The position numbers were made by a program, and so were the translations under genes. Source: Hyphomicrobiales bacterium (lineage in GTDB: Bacteria; Pseudomonadota; Alphaproteobacteria; Rhizobiales; Devosiaceae). From it: 64,000 nucleotides of DNA. Every line of letters begins with the position of its first letter. Within the stretch, counting starts at the first letter, position 1. The stretch spans positions 43,532 to 107,531 of the forward strand of contig JALSII010000005.1 in the NCBI GenBank assembly GCA_026981645.1, in the 5' to 3' direction. Below the pieces are notes generated by a model. It did no database searches and had not been told where the DNA came from. It saw nothing but the letters and a program-made list of their open reading frames with translations. Below, in pieces: positions 1 to 9,459 of this stretch.

Positions 1-320
1 TAACCGCCGCTGCGGCGCGCGGGGTTTCGGGGCGTCGCCTGCTTCTTCGCTATCCGGCGAAACATGCACTGACCCCCATCATCAATTCACTTGGTTTTGA
101 CCTCAACCGCATATTTAACGAACTGCCTATTGTGGCCCTGATCCTGACATTGACAGAGGCAGGCTCCCTGCTCATCGAGGCCCTGGCCCGTTCCAACGAC
201 CAGCAGCTTGCAGGTGCAATAATTTTCATGCTCACAGCAAGCATTGTTGCAATCAACTTCATCACTGATATCGCGCTGGCCCTGACCGATCCCCGCATTC
301 GCCGAAGCATAGTGGGATAA
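1..320 (+). CDS. ABC transporter permease, DppB/OppB type, C-terminal part
   Basis: The reading frame is open from base 3 to the TAA at 318-320 and continues off the left edge, so only about 105 C-terminal residues are present. They contain hydrophobic segments and end in DPRIRRSIVG; the DPRIR ending is typical of DppB/OppB permeases, which with a DppC partner form the inner-membrane channel of a peptide- or oligosaccharide-type importer. The next permease starts 5 bp downstream, so this is the first visible gene of a four-gene operon. Family assignment is firm from context; the substrate is unknown. The solute-binding protein must lie upstream, outside the window. Confidence 0.85.
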   Translation, partial: TAAAARGVSGRRLLLRYPAKHALTPIINSLGFDLNRIFNELPIVALILTLTEAGSLLIEALARSNDQQLAGAIIFMLTASIVAINFITDIALALTDPRIRRSIVG

Positions 321-325
321 GCACC

Positions 326-1468
326 ATGACAGACACAGCAGGTTCAAACAACGATCTCGATCAGAAGCGCAAAGAGGCCTACTTCACAGCCGGTCAGGGG
401 CAACTGATCTGGGCGCGTTTCAAAAAACAAAAAGCGGCAATGGCAGGTGCGTTTGTACTCATTGCATTGATTTTGTCAGGAATATTTGCGCCGTTCCTGA
501 CCCCTTATGATCCCACAATCGCGGGACGTAACGAAGCCTACCTCAACGGAGCACCAACAATCCCGAAATTTTGCGATGACAACGGATGCTCATGGATACC
601 CTTTATCTATTCATTTGAACGCACCCGATCAATTCAGACCAACTTTCGCTGGGTGACAACGGTTAACACCGATAAACGCCGATATTTGACCTTCCTGCCC
701 AAGGGAGACACCTACGATTTATTTGGAATGAAGTTCGACAGACATTTGTTCGGCGTTGATGAAGGAAAAATTCACCTGTTTGGCACCGATTCCACAGGCA
801 AGGATATTTTTTCACGTACGTTTCATGCCATCAACACCTCGCTCGCGGTGGGAACAATCGGAGTATTTCTCGCTTTCATGCTCGCGCTGATAATTGGCGG
901 CATCTCAGGCTATTATGGAGGCTGGGTAGACTCCTTCCTGCAAATGTTCACCGACGCGGTTCGAACAATTCCCACCATACCATTGTTCATGGCACTGGCC
1001 GCATTCATTCCCCCTGAGTGGAGTGCGGAGGCCCGGTTTTTCTTCATATCCATGATGCTTGGGTTTATCGGCTGGCCCACCCTTGCCCGGCGCGTGCGCA
1101 CCCATTTGCTGACGGAGCGCAATCAGGAATATGTGCTTGCAGCGCAACTCTGCGGCGCAACGTCTGGACACGTCATCCGCAAACACCTGTTGCCCAGTTT
1201 CACCTCCTACATCATCGTCGATCTGGTGATTTCTTTTCCCTATATGGTGCTTTCTGAAACCGCTCTCAGCTTCATCGGCCTCGGCTTGAAGGATCCCGTG
1301 AACTCCCTTGGCGTGATGCTGCAAAACGTCACCAGCGCTGATGTGCTGCTCAACTATCAATGGTATTTCATCCCTGTGATCTTTTTCATCACACTGGTTC
1401 TGGCATTTGTGTTTGTGGGCGATGGCCTCCGGGATGCTGCCGATCCATACGGAAACACCAAAAAATGA
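326..1468 (+). CDS. ABC transporter permease, DppC/OppC type with large periplasmic insert
   Basis: This 380-residue inner-membrane protein has an N-terminal transmembrane segment (about 35-58) and a permease domain from about 170 to 370. GTDSTGKDIFSR near residue 155 matches the conserved GTDxxGRD segment of this family, and the EAA loop is seen as QLCGATSGHVIRKHLLPS. About 100 residues between the first helix and the core make it longer than a usual DppC (about 290-300), as in some oligosaccharide-importing members. It starts 5 bp after the DppB-type gene and its TGA overlaps the ATG of the ATPase gene. Substrate is not determinable here. Confidence 0.9.
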   Translation: MTDTAGSNNDLDQKRKEAYFTAGQGQLIWARFKKQKAAMAGAFVLIALILSGIFAPFLTPYDPTIAGRNEAYLNGAPTIPKFCDDNGCSWIPFIYSFERTRSIQTNFRWVTTVNTDKRRYLTFLPKGDTYDLFGMKFDRHLFGVDEGKIHLFGTDSTGKDIFSRTFHAINTSLAVGTIGVFLAFMLALIIGGISGYYGGWVDSFLQMFTDAVRTIPTIPLFMALAAFIPPEWSAEARFFFISMMLGFIGWPTLARRVRTHLLTERNQEYVLAAQLCGATSGHVIRKHLLPSFTSYIIVDLVISFPYMVLSETALSFIGLGLKDPVNSLGVMLQNVTSADVLLNYQWYFIPVIFFITLVLAFVFVGDGLRDAADPYGNTKK

Positions 1469-2463
1469 ACAGGCTTCTGGATGTTGAAAATCTCACCCTG
1501 CAATTTGACACCGATGAGGGCCGCATAACCGCCGTCGACAACGTATCCTTCACCCTTGGAGCAGGGGAAGTCATGGGGTTGGTGGGCGAAAGCGGCTCGG
1601 GCAAATCCGTCACTGCAAAGTCTTTGATGAAGCTGAACCCGGACAATGCAATTTACGGGGACGAGACAAAAATCATTCTGCATCTGGACGGTGGCCCCGT
1701 GGATATCATGTCCCTGCACACCTCCAGCGACCTCAAGGTCATCCGGGGCGGTGCCATTTCCATGATCTTTCAGGAACCCATGGCCAGCTTTGCTCCCGCC
1801 ATCACCATCGGGAACCAGATGGTCGAGCAACTCCAGATCCACACTGATATGACCGCCAAAAAAGCTCAGGAACTGTCCATTGAAATGCTGGCCCGTGTGG
1901 GCATTTCCGATGCCTCCACCCGTTTCAAACAGTTTGCCTTTGAGCTCTCGGGCGGCATGCGCCAGCGTGCAATGATTGCCATGGCCCTGTCCACAAAACC
2001 CAAACTGCTCATCGCCGACGAACCCACCACCGCTCTTGATGTAACCATTCAGGCCCAGGTCATCGACCTGATGAAGGATCTGGTTTCAGAATTTGGCATG
2101 GGCATCATCTTTATTACCCATGACCTTGGCGTCATCGCCCAGACCGCCGATTCCGTTGCCGTGATGTATCTGGGTCGACTGGTCGAACAGGGCCCGGTGC
2201 GCGAGGTCATCCGCACCCCCGCCCACCCCTATACAAAAGGCCTGATCGCCGCCCTCCCCCAACTCGACGATCTGGACGTGCCTCTGACGCCTATTCCCGG
2301 CGACATCCCCTCGCCCCTCGAACGGCCGCCCGGTTGTGTTTTCAATACCAGATGCGCCGTTGCCATCGAGGGCCTGTGCACCAGGGAAATCCCCCTGTTC
2401 ACACAAGTTGCCCAAAAGCATCAGGTAGCCTGCCACCTGTACAGTGAGGGGGATGACAAATGA
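1465..2463 (+). CDS. ABC transporter ATP-binding protein, DppD/OppD type
   Basis: ATPase of the dipeptide/oligopeptide (Opp/Dpp) importer class, 332 residues. Walker A is GESGSGKS at 41-48, the signature is [10 protein letters not shown], Walker B is [12 protein letters not shown] and the H-loop is ITHDLG. The C-terminal oligopeptide-transporter extension carries the spaced cysteines of this subfamily (CVFNTRC, then LC and AC). The start was taken as ATG 1465, which overlaps the preceding stop (ATGA) and gives the usual N-terminus; an open frame extends upstream to 1360 but overlaps the permease. It should pair with the next ATPase as a heterodimer. Confidence 0.92.
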   Translation: MNRLLDVENLTLQFDTDEGRITAVDNVSFTLGAGEVMGLVGESGSGKSVTAKSLMKLNPDNAIYGDETKIILHLDGGPVDIMSLHTSSDLKVIRGGAISMIFQEPMASFAPAITIGNQMVEQLQIHTDMTAKKAQELSIEMLARVGISDASTRFKQFAFELSGGMRQRAMIAMALSTKPKLLIADEPTTALDVTIQAQVIDLMKDLVSEFGMGIIFITHDLGVIAQTADSVAVMYLGRLVEQGPVREVIRTPAHPYTKGLIAALPQLDDLDVPLTPIPGDIPSPLERPPGCVFNTRCAVAIEGLCTREIPLFTQVAQKHQVACHLYSEGDDK

Positions 2464-3467
2464 GTGAAAAACCCCTGATTTCAGTGCGCGACCTCTCCGT
2501 CCACTTTGGCCTGCGCGGTGGCGGATTTGGCAAAAAACCGGTAGTGCGCGCCGTCGATAGTGTTGATCTGGATATTGAAGCAGGCAGTTTTTTTGGCCTT
2601 GTGGGCGAAAGCGGCTCCGGCAAAACCACACTTGGCCGGGCGCTGTTGCGTGCCGTGCCCATTACTCGCGGCGCTGTCACTTATGATGATGGTGAGGTCA
2701 GATACGATCTCACAACAATCCAGAAAGCCGAACTCAAGGATTACCGCACCCGCGCCCAGCTTATTTTTCAGGACCCCTATGCCGCCCTTTCCCCGCGCAT
2801 GACCGTGCGCGATATTATCGCCGAGCCCCTCGAAGTCATGGGCCTGACCAGAACCCGCGAGGAAACGGATGTACGGGTGCGCAAAATTGCCGAAAAATGC
2901 CGCCTCAATCTGGAGCACCTGCGTCGTTTCCCCCACGCGTTCTCTGGCGGTCAGCGCCAGCGCATTTCCATCGCCCGCGCCCTTGTTTCAAAACCCCGCT
3001 TTATCGTGGCCGACGAGAGTGTGGCCGCCCTTGATGTCTCCATTCAGGCTGACGTGCTCAACCTGCTCAAATCCATTCAGCAGGAAATGGGCCTGACCTT
3101 TTTGTTCATTTCTCATGATTTGAGTGTTGTTGCACACATATGCGACCATGTGGCGGTGATGTATCTGGGCCGACTGGTGGAAACCGCCCCCACACGCCAA
3201 CTGTTCGCAGCACCAAAACACCCCTATACCAAGGCGCTTTTATCCGCCATTCCCTCCCTTGATCCCGACGATCGGGGCAAGACCCAGAAGCTTGAAGGGG
3301 AAATCCCCTCGCCCACGAACCCGCCCCCGGGGTGCAAATTCCAGACCCGCTGTCCGGTCGCCATCGACATCTGTCGCAAGCAGGAGCCAAAACTCGACCA
3401 CGCCGGCAACAACCACAACATTGCCTGCCATCGCTGGCAGGAATTGCTCGAAACTGACACCAAATAG
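2460..3467 (+). CDS. ABC transporter ATP-binding protein, DppF/OppF type
   Basis: Second ATPase of the transporter, 335 residues, starting inside the stop of the previous gene (ATGA overlap). Walker A GESGSGKT lies at 49-56, followed by the [15 protein letters not shown] signature, a Walker B region reading [12 protein letters not shown], and [17 protein letters not shown] in place of DEPxSALD is a mild variation that keeps the catalytic glutamate. The C-terminus again has the CxxxxxC-type oligopeptide extension. It is the last gene of the operon; the convergent sulfatase gene ends 40 bp downstream. Confidence 0.92.
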   Translation: MSEKPLISVRDLSVHFGLRGGGFGKKPVVRAVDSVDLDIEAGSFFGLVGESGSGKTTLGRALLRAVPITRGAVTYDDGEVRYDLTTIQKAELKDYRTRAQLIFQDPYAALSPRMTVRDIIAEPLEVMGLTRTREETDVRVRKIAEKCRLNLEHLRRFPHAFSGGQRQRISIARALVSKPRFIVADESVAALDVSIQADVLNLLKSIQQEMGLTFLFISHDLSVVAHICDHVAVMYLGRLVETAPTRQLFAAPKHPYTKALLSAIPSLDPDDRGKTQKLEGEIPSPTNPPPGCKFQTRCPVAIDICRKQEPKLDHAGNNHNIACHRWQELLETDTK

Positions 3468-3507
3468 TTGCCCGGTCCGCCAGGCGCCAAAGTCAGGGCT
3501 CTTTATT

Positions 3508-5049
3508 CTATCCGGGAAAACTCACCATCCCCTCCGGGGTGATTTTAACATCGGAAAGCGTCCGGTCTGCATGGCGCATGCGGTGGCTGAGCAGTTTTTG
3601 CGTCAGACGCAGCAGCGTTGCAGCGTGTGCCGGGTCATCTGCCAGATTTTCCATCTCATTGGGATCGTTTTCCAGATCATAGAGCAGGGGCGCCAGCGGA
3701 CCATTGAAATGCACAAGTTTGAACCGTTCCTCGCGAATGATGGCCAGATTGGCTTCATGCAGCACCGTGCCAGTAATTTTTTGCCAGATCGTGGGTTCGT
3801 CCGGCTCGCCATAATCAAGTTCCAGATGCACGCAATCACGCCAGACTTCCGGCTTCTTGCCCTCAAGAAAGGGCTTGAGCGAAAACCCGTTCATACCAAC
3901 GGGAACCTTGCCCCCCAGAATGTCCAGAATTGTCGGCGTCACATCGATAGATTCCACCAGTGCGTCAACTTGCATGCCATGCTGGGCCGGATTGCCCGGA
4001 TCACGAATAATCAACGGTGTTCGAAAGGCCTGATCATACACATTATGCTTGCCCCACATATGGTGGTCACCCAACATTTCCCCGTGGTCGGCCATCAAGA
4101 TAATCAGCGTCTCCTCGTACTGACCGGTTTTTTTCAGAAACTCCACAGCCCGCCCGATGTGAAAATCAACTTCGCTGGCTAACCCCAGATAGGTGGCGCG
4201 CAAACCCTGCACATCGGCGTCTGAATTGGCATCAATCCGCCCCTCAAATCCGCGAACAATGCTTTCCAGAGAGGGGCGAATCTGTGCAGCCCTCAAAAAC
4301 GGATGCACCGCCGCTTCTTTTTCAGGACTGTCCATGCGCACTGGCAAAGGCAGCTTGGCGCCCTTGTACATCCTGTTGTAGGGAACCGGCGCCACCAGCG
4401 GCGGGTGTGGTCGAATATAGGTCAGCAGGGCAAACCAGTTCTGGTCCGCGCGCACCGCCATCTCTGAAAGAAACCGATTGGTCAAAAATGCCGTGTCACT
4501 ATCTTCAGCCCGGTAAAAGGCCGGATCATCCAGCCGCGCCGGTTGACCGGGTTCAGAAGGAACCGGGTGATAGAACCGGGAGAAGTCAGGAATATCATAC
4601 CCTTTTGATTTCAGGTCCGCACGCCAGGGATAGCTTTCCTGATAGCGCATTTCCACCATTTCGCGGAAACCGGGAAGCACATTCTCTTCGCTTTTCAAGT
4701 CCGGGTCTTGCGGGTGGCAACTGCGCGGGTCACGGCTGGTATCGGTATACCCGAACAACAGTGGTTCATAACCCGACTTGCGCACCTCCAACGCCACATT
4801 TGGAATACCGGCCGCCAGCGGCGTACCGTTGCGCACTGAACGGTGATTCATGGCATAACGCCCGGTAAAAATGCTGGCCCGTGAGGGGCCACACGGGTTG
4901 GTCACCGAAAAGCAATTACTAAAGGTCACTGCCTCTTTTTGCAGCGCTCTGATATGGGGCAGCTTCACATATTCCGCCAGCGCACCATCTATACAATCAG
5001 CCCGGAACTGATCCATGATGATAAACAGGACTTTTCTTTTTGTTGCCAA
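3508..5049 (-). CDS. Sulfatase-superfamily hydrolase, phosphonate monoester hydrolase-like
   Basis: An alkaline-phosphatase-superfamily arylsulfatase-type enzyme of about 513 residues. The formylglycine site is CGPSR inside NPCGPSRASIFTG, and metal-site segments include IIMDQFRAD near the N-terminus and MADHGEMLGDHH in the second half. The line-up of segments, including the C-terminal RMRHADRTLSD, closely recalls rhizobial phosphonate monoester hydrolases, which also cleave sulfate esters. The frame is open to ATG 5112, but that adds 21 unusual cysteine-rich residues; TTG 5049 gives the normal start just before the first beta strand, although its purine-rich RBS sits very close. It converges on the ABC operon. 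Substrate is unknown, and an activating formylglycine enzyme must be encoded elsewhere. Confidence 0.85.
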   Translation of the reverse strand: MATKRKVLFIIMDQFRADCIDGALAEYVKLPHIRALQKEAVTFSNCFSVTNPCGPSRASIFTGRYAMNHRSVRNGTPLAAGIPNVALEVRKSGYEPLLFGYTDTSRDPRSCHPQDPDLKSEENVLPGFREMVEMRYQESYPWRADLKSKGYDIPDFSRFYHPVPSEPGQPARLDDPAFYRAEDSDTAFLTNRFLSEMAVRADQNWFALLTYIRPHPPLVAPVPYNRMYKGAKLPLPVRMDSPEKEAAVHPFLRAAQIRPSLESIVRGFEGRIDANSDADVQGLRATYLGLASEVDFHIGRAVEFLKKTGQYEETLIILMADHGEMLGDHHMWGKHNVYDQAFRTPLIIRDPGNPAQHGMQVDALVESIDVTPTILDILGGKVPVGMNGFSLKPFLEGKKPEVWRDCVHLELDYGEPDEPTIWQKITGTVLHEANLAIIREERFKLVHFNGPLAPLLYDLENDPNEMENLADDPAHAATLLRLTQKLLSHRMRHADRTLSDVKITPEGMVSFPG

Positions 5050-5307
5050 CTTCCTTCCCCCTTGCCTGCAGGGCCACCGCTGATTCCCACAAAAACACAC
5101 AAATTGCTGCAATTATCAACCAAAAACCCTCGACTTTCTGATGTTTTTGTGGTCTTTTGAGCTCTTCTTTCATTGCACGGCTGAGTAACAATCCAAACAC
5201 TTCCCAAGAAAAAACCGGACGACCACAAAACCCACCGGGCCGTTGAACTGCTCGACACCCTGCGCCGGCTGGGCGGTTCAGCGCGCACCAGCCATCTTGC
5301 CCAGACC

Positions 5308-6006
5308 ATGGACGTGTCTGAAGAAACCGTGCGCCGCACGGTAAAAAAACTCTCCCGCGAAGGGCAACTCATCCGGGTCCACGGAGGCGTCTACCTGGCC
5401 GAAGAATCCACCACACCCAGCCTGCACCGGCGCATTGGCGAACAGTCCCGGCAGAAGCGCGACATGGGCCGGTTTGTCGCTTCCCAGATAAGCGACGGTG
5501 CCTCCCTGTTTCTGGACGTTGGCTCAACCACACTCTTTGTTGCCGAAGCCCTACGCGAAAAACATAACCTCATGGTGGTCACCAATTCTCTGACCATCGC
5601 CCAGACGCTGATGAACCATAATCAGAACCGCATCTTTGTCGCCGGGGGAGAGCTTCATAATACAGCCGGGGGGGCATTTGGCTCCGCAACACAAAAATAC
5701 GTTTCCAAATTTCATGTGGACCTGGCCATTCTTTCCGCCCACGCCATCGACCCGGTTCAGGGTTTTTTGCTGTCCCATCAGGTTGAGGCTGAACTGGCCC
5801 AGACCCTTGTCGCCCACGCCCGCACCTCCATCATGGTCGCTGACCATTCCAAGATCCGGCTAAGCGCGCCCTTTGTCTCCTGCGACCCCCAAAGCATCAG
5901 CCGGTTTGTCACCGACCGGCCTCTTCCATCCCCTCTGCAGAAAGCCATGAACGGCTGGGGCATTGAAGTTCTCATTGCGCCTCCAAAAAAGAAGAAAAAA
6001 AGATGA
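5308..6006 (+). CDS. DeoR-family transcriptional regulator, start uncertain
   Basis: DeoR/GlpR-type repressor. The helix-turn-helix reads DVSEETVRRTVKKL and is followed by the conserved HGG turn. The DeoRC sugar-phosphate domain shows DVGSTTLFVAEAL, VVTNS and VAGGELH. From the first ATG it is 232 residues, lacking the first helix expected in the family. That helix is encoded in the same frame directly upstream (RAVELLDTLRRLGG, 5236-5277), yet the frame back to the stop at 5182-5184 holds no ATG, GTG or TTG. The true start is therefore unusual or there is a frameshift near the A-run at 5208-5213. The gene overlaps hisN-like 6003 and probably controls a carbohydrate or phosphate function nearby. 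Confidence 0.82.
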   Translation: MDVSEETVRRTVKKLSREGQLIRVHGGVYLAEESTTPSLHRRIGEQSRQKRDMGRFVASQISDGASLFLDVGSTTLFVAEALREKHNLMVVTNSLTIAQTLMNHNQNRIFVAGGELHNTAGGAFGSATQKYVSKFHVDLAILSAHAIDPVQGFLLSHQVEAELAQTLVAHARTSIMVADHSKIRLSAPFVSCDPQSISRFVTDRPLPSPLQKAMNGWGIEVLIAPPKKKKKR

Positions 6007-6797
6007 ATGCACAATTATCTTCTCTGGATGATGATATTGTTTTGCAGGCGCTCTCCATTACCCAAAAGGCCAGCGAAACCGCCCGGCGTTTTTTCCGCCA
6101 GAATGTCGCGGTCGAGTTCAAATCCGATGAAAGCCCGGTCACCATGGCCGACAAGGCCATTGAAAGCGAAATCCGCGTCGCCCTCAACGCCGCGTTTCCC
6201 TCATTTGGCATTCTTGGCGAAGAGCATGGAACTGAAAATGGCGAAAATCCCGACATGTGGATTGTTGACCCTATTGATGGCACGCGGTCTTTTATATCCG
6301 GCCACCCTCTTTTTGGCATGTTGTTGGGCTTAACCCGCAATCATCAGCCAAAACTGGGAATTGTTGCCATGCCTGCCTTGAAAGAAACCTATGTAGGTGG
6401 CCCCGGCCTTGGTGCCCGGCTCAATGGCAAAAAAATCTCCGCATCCCCCTGCACCTCGCTTGAAAACGCCATTGTCTATATCAACGAAGCCAGTCGGATT
6501 TTTGCAAACAATGAGCCTGCTTTCCGCGCCCTGCTCGGCACCGGGCAGACAACCCGCATGGCCCACGATTGCTACCCCCACGCCCTTCTTGCCGCAGGTC
6601 ATGTGGATTGCGTGATAGACTACGACCTCAAGCCCTTTGATTTTCTGCCCGTTGCTGCTCTCATCGAAGGCGCAGGCGGGCTGATGACTGACTGGAAAGG
6701 CAACGCCCTCACCCAAAACTCTGACGGTCGCACCATCTCCGCCGCCACCCCCCAACTGCATGCCCAGATGCGTGACCTGCTGGGGGGTATCTCGTAA
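6003..6797 (+). CDS. Inositol-monophosphatase-family phosphatase, HisN-like
   Basis: Mg-dependent phosphatase of 264 residues. The metal-binding motifs of the family are present: GEEHG near residue 76 and WIVDPIDGTRSF near 89-100; DYDLKPFD lies further on. The TRSF ending of the second motif resembles the actinobacterial/alphaproteobacterial histidinol-phosphatase HisN subgroup, but other IMPase-family substrates (inositol phosphates, sugar phosphates) cannot be excluded and no other his gene is in the window. ATG 6003 overlaps the TGA of the DeoR gene, and its TAA overlaps the ATG of the next gene, so the three genes are translationally coupled. Confidence 0.85.
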   Translation: MNAQLSSLDDDIVLQALSITQKASETARRFFRQNVAVEFKSDESPVTMADKAIESEIRVALNAAFPSFGILGEEHGTENGENPDMWIVDPIDGTRSFISGHPLFGMLLGLTRNHQPKLGIVAMPALKETYVGGPGLGARLNGKKISASPCTSLENAIVYINEASRIFANNEPAFRALLGTGQTTRMAHDCYPHALLAAGHVDCVIDYDLKPFDFLPVAALIEGAGGLMTDWKGNALTQNSDGRTISAATPQLHAQMRDLLGGIS

Positions 6798-8476
6798 TGA
6801 CCACGCTGGCTTTTCTGCTCAATCTCACCGGAGCCACCATGCTGCTGCTGTTTGCGGTGCGCATGGTGCAGACCGGTATCGAGCGTTCCATGGGTCCCAG
6901 CTTCAAGCGTATCATCACCTCGCGCAAGGAGAGCCGGATACGCACCGCCATGGCCGGAATTTTGCTCGCCATCGTGTTGCAGAGCGCTACCGCCGCCAAC
7001 CTGCTCGCCGCCGGTTTCACCGCCTCGGGACTGCTCTCCCTGACCGGCGGGCTGGCGGTAGTTCTGGGGGCAGATTTCGGCTCGGCCATGGTCATTCAGG
7101 TGCTTTCGTTCGATCTGCACTGGATGGTGCCTGCCCTGCTTGCCATCGGCGGTTATCTCTTCCTCAAGGCCGCCAGCCAGACCCAGCGCCAGGTCGGGCG
7201 TATGCTGCTGGGCATAGCCTTCATTCTCCTGGCCCTGCGCCTCATCGGTGAGGCTATGGACCCCATCCGGGAAAGCGACTTCCTGCCCGTCATAGCCACC
7301 TACCTGACCACAGATTACATCACCGCCTTTCTGATGGGTGCCGCCATTACCTTCATCATGCATTCAAGCGTTGCCGCTATTCTGATGTTCGTGACTTTTG
7401 TCTCCCTTGGAGTGCTGCCGGTAGCGGCCGGTGTTTCGCTGGTTCTGGGGGCAAATCTGGGCAGCGCATTGCTGGCCATCTGGCTTTCCCGCGGTATGGC
7501 TATTGCCGCCCGCCGGGTACCCATGGGCAATCTCATCCTGCGCGGCTCGGGAGCTGTTCTTGCCCTTTTGCTGGTTAATAACACCCCCCTGCTATCCCTG
7601 TTCGACCTCTTCACCAGCGGGCAGGTTCTTGTCTCGGTTCACCTGACCTTTAATATTATTTTGCTGGCCTTGACCCTGCCTTTTATCGGCATGCTCGAAA
7701 AGCCACTCAAAGTCCTGCTGCCTGACGCTCCCGAATCGGAGCACAGTGAAGAAAAGTTTGCCCCAAAAAGCGCGCTGGACCAAAACGTCATCAACATCCC
7801 GCAAATGGCGCTGGCCAGCCTCACCCGCGAAGTTCTGCGCATGAGCCAGATTGTGGAGATCATGGCACAACCGGTCATGGAGCTTTACGAAAGCGGGGAT
7901 CTGGAACGCATAAAAGCGGTGAAGAAACTGGATGAGGACGTCAATGCCGCGCTCAGTGACATCAGACTTTATGTAGCCGCCATCCCCCGGGATAAAATGT
8001 CAAAAGCTGAAGCCCGCCGCTCGCGCGACCTTATTGAATATTCGATCAATCTTGAAACCGCAGGCGACATTATTGCCAAGAACCTGCTGCATCTGGCGGA
8101 AAACAAGGCCCGCCGGGGTCTGAAATTCTCCAAGGCAGGTTGGGATGAACTGCAAAGCATGCATGAGCGGGTGATGTCCAACATGAATCTGGCCTTCAAT
8201 GTTCTGCTTTCCGAGGACATTGAAAGTGCCCGTCAGTTGATGGAACAGAAGTCCGATTTCACCCGCAATGAAAGAAAAAGCCGCAAGAAACACCTCAAGC
8301 GCCTGCGCGAAGGCTCTGAAATTTCCCTGGAGAGTTCAGACATCCACCTGGAAACCCTTCGCGCCCTCAAAGACCTCAATTCGCAGATCGCAGCGGTCGC
8401 CTATCCCATTCTCTACAAGCATGGTCAGTTGCTTGAAACCCGCCTTGTTGAAACCATGGACAAGGAAGAGCACTAA
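6797..8476 (+). CDS. Na+/phosphate cotransporter family protein with PhoU-like domain
   Basis: This 559-residue membrane protein belongs to the NptA/YjbB family. The N-terminal two-thirds holds about eight hydrophobic segments in two inverted repeats; the repeat signatures appear as LQSATAANLLAAG (about 55-67) and MHSSVAAILMF (about 190). Residues about 345-545 form a helical, charged PhoU-like domain. Family members move inorganic phosphate with sodium or export it. It shares one base with the upstream phosphatase gene (TAATG), so phosphate released by that enzyme may be its link; this is inference. Confidence 0.88.
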   Translation: MTTLAFLLNLTGATMLLLFAVRMVQTGIERSMGPSFKRIITSRKESRIRTAMAGILLAIVLQSATAANLLAAGFTASGLLSLTGGLAVVLGADFGSAMVIQVLSFDLHWMVPALLAIGGYLFLKAASQTQRQVGRMLLGIAFILLALRLIGEAMDPIRESDFLPVIATYLTTDYITAFLMGAAITFIMHSSVAAILMFVTFVSLGVLPVAAGVSLVLGANLGSALLAIWLSRGMAIAARRVPMGNLILRGSGAVLALLLVNNTPLLSLFDLFTSGQVLVSVHLTFNIILLALTLPFIGMLEKPLKVLLPDAPESEHSEEKFAPKSALDQNVINIPQMALASLTREVLRMSQIVEIMAQPVMELYESGDLERIKAVKKLDEDVNAALSDIRLYVAAIPRDKMSKAEARRSRDLIEYSINLETAGDIIAKNLLHLAENKARRGLKFSKAGWDELQSMHERVMSNMNLAFNVLLSEDIESARQLMEQKSDFTRNERKSRKKHLKRLREGSEISLESSDIHLETLRALKDLNSQIAAVAYPILYKHGQLLETRLVETMDKEEH

Positions 8477-8699
8477 GAAGCGTTCCCGGCAAAAGTGCGT
8501 AGCGGTTTTGCGCTTCGGCAACGTCCCCTCTTCCTCCCCCTTTTGCGGGAAAGGATCGGTAGGAGAGGGGGAAATCCCTTTCTGTTCGCAGTTTGATATA
8601 GGGCCCTGAACCTTCTCTTCCATATTGCCAGCGCCCCCAAGGCGTTTTAGCGTATATGCAAGCTACTTTCATGCCTGCAAATCCCTGGGAGGAAAAACA
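8477..8699. repeat. Intergenic repeat remnants
   Basis: This gap begins with a palindromic unit (about 8480-8530) of the dispersed family described at 32013. GGCAAAAGTG is followed by CGGTTTTGC, and a flanking GCGTT/AACG pair closes the hairpin. It is followed by a degraded CCTCCCCCTTTTGCGGG repeat like those at 40712 and 43427. No coding sequence is seen. Confidence 0.5.
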
Positions 8700-9437
8700 T
8701 TGAACCGCCTCAACAATAAAACCTGCCTTGTTACCGCCGCCGGCCAGGGCATCGGGCGGGCGGCAGCCATCGCCATGCACAAAGAGGGCGCAAAAGTATT
8801 TGCCACCGACATCAACGAACATGCCTTGAGCGAACTCTCCGAACAGGGCCTTGATACCTTTGTACTGGATGTGCGCGACCCCGCCTCGATTGCAGCCTCA
8901 CTGCAAACAACCGGCCCGCTGGATGTGCTGTTCAACTGCGCCGGATATGTTGAAAACGGCACAATTCTTGAGTGTGACGAAGAGGCATGGGCCTTCTCCC
9001 TGGACCTCAATGTCACCGCCATGTACCGGATGCTCAGAGCCCATCTGCCAGCCATGCTCGAAAATGGCGGTGGCTCCATCATCAACATGTCCTCCGTCGC
9101 TTCAAGCATCATCGGCGCACCCAACCGCTTCGTCTATGGCACCACCAAGGCCGCCGTTATCGGCATGACCAAATCCATCGCCGCCGACTTTATCGGCCGG
9201 AACATTCGCTGCAACGCCATCTGCCCCGGCACCGTGGATTCTCCCTCCTTGCAGGAGCGCATGCGCCAGAGCGGCGACTACGAAACGGCCCTTAAAGCCT
9301 TTAGTGCCCGCCAGCCTACCGGCCGCCTGGGAAAGCCCGGGGAAATCGCCGCCCTCGTCGTCTACCTGGCCTCCGATGAATCATCCTTTACCACCGGCAC
9401 CACCCATATCATCGATGGCGGCTGGACCAACACCTGA
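8700..9437 (+). CDS. Short-chain dehydrogenase, 2-keto-3-deoxy-L-fuconate dehydrogenase-like
   Basis: NAD(P)-dependent SDR of 245 residues. The cofactor loop is TAAGQGIGRAAA, then NCAGYV (NxAG), NMSSVAS with the catalytic serine, and YGTTKAAVIG with the YxxxK pair. The overall pattern (TAAGQGIG, NMSSVASS, CPGTVDSPSLQER, ASDESSF, IIDGGW) is that of the DHRS6/BDH2 group, whose bacterial members oxidise 2-keto-3-deoxy-L-fuconate. The start is TTG 8700, six bases after TGGGAGGA; the frame is open further upstream without a good RBS. The fuconolactonase-like gene 22 bp downstream supports a deoxy-sugar role. Confidence 0.87.
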   Translation: MNRLNNKTCLVTAAGQGIGRAAAIAMHKEGAKVFATDINEHALSELSEQGLDTFVLDVRDPASIAASLQTTGPLDVLFNCAGYVENGTILECDEEAWAFSLDLNVTAMYRMLRAHLPAMLENGGGSIINMSSVASSIIGAPNRFVYGTTKAAVIGMTKSIAADFIGRNIRCNAICPGTVDSPSLQERMRQSGDYETALKAFSARQPTGRLGKPGEIAALVVYLASDESSFTTGTTHIIDGGWTNT

Positions 9438-9459
9438 ACAGCAGGAGCGAAATACAACC

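Noticed and set aside
3259..4182. Plus-strand open frame of 307 codons spanning the end of the ABC ATPase and the sulfatase
   Set aside because: It runs over two well-supported genes in other frames and has no family features.
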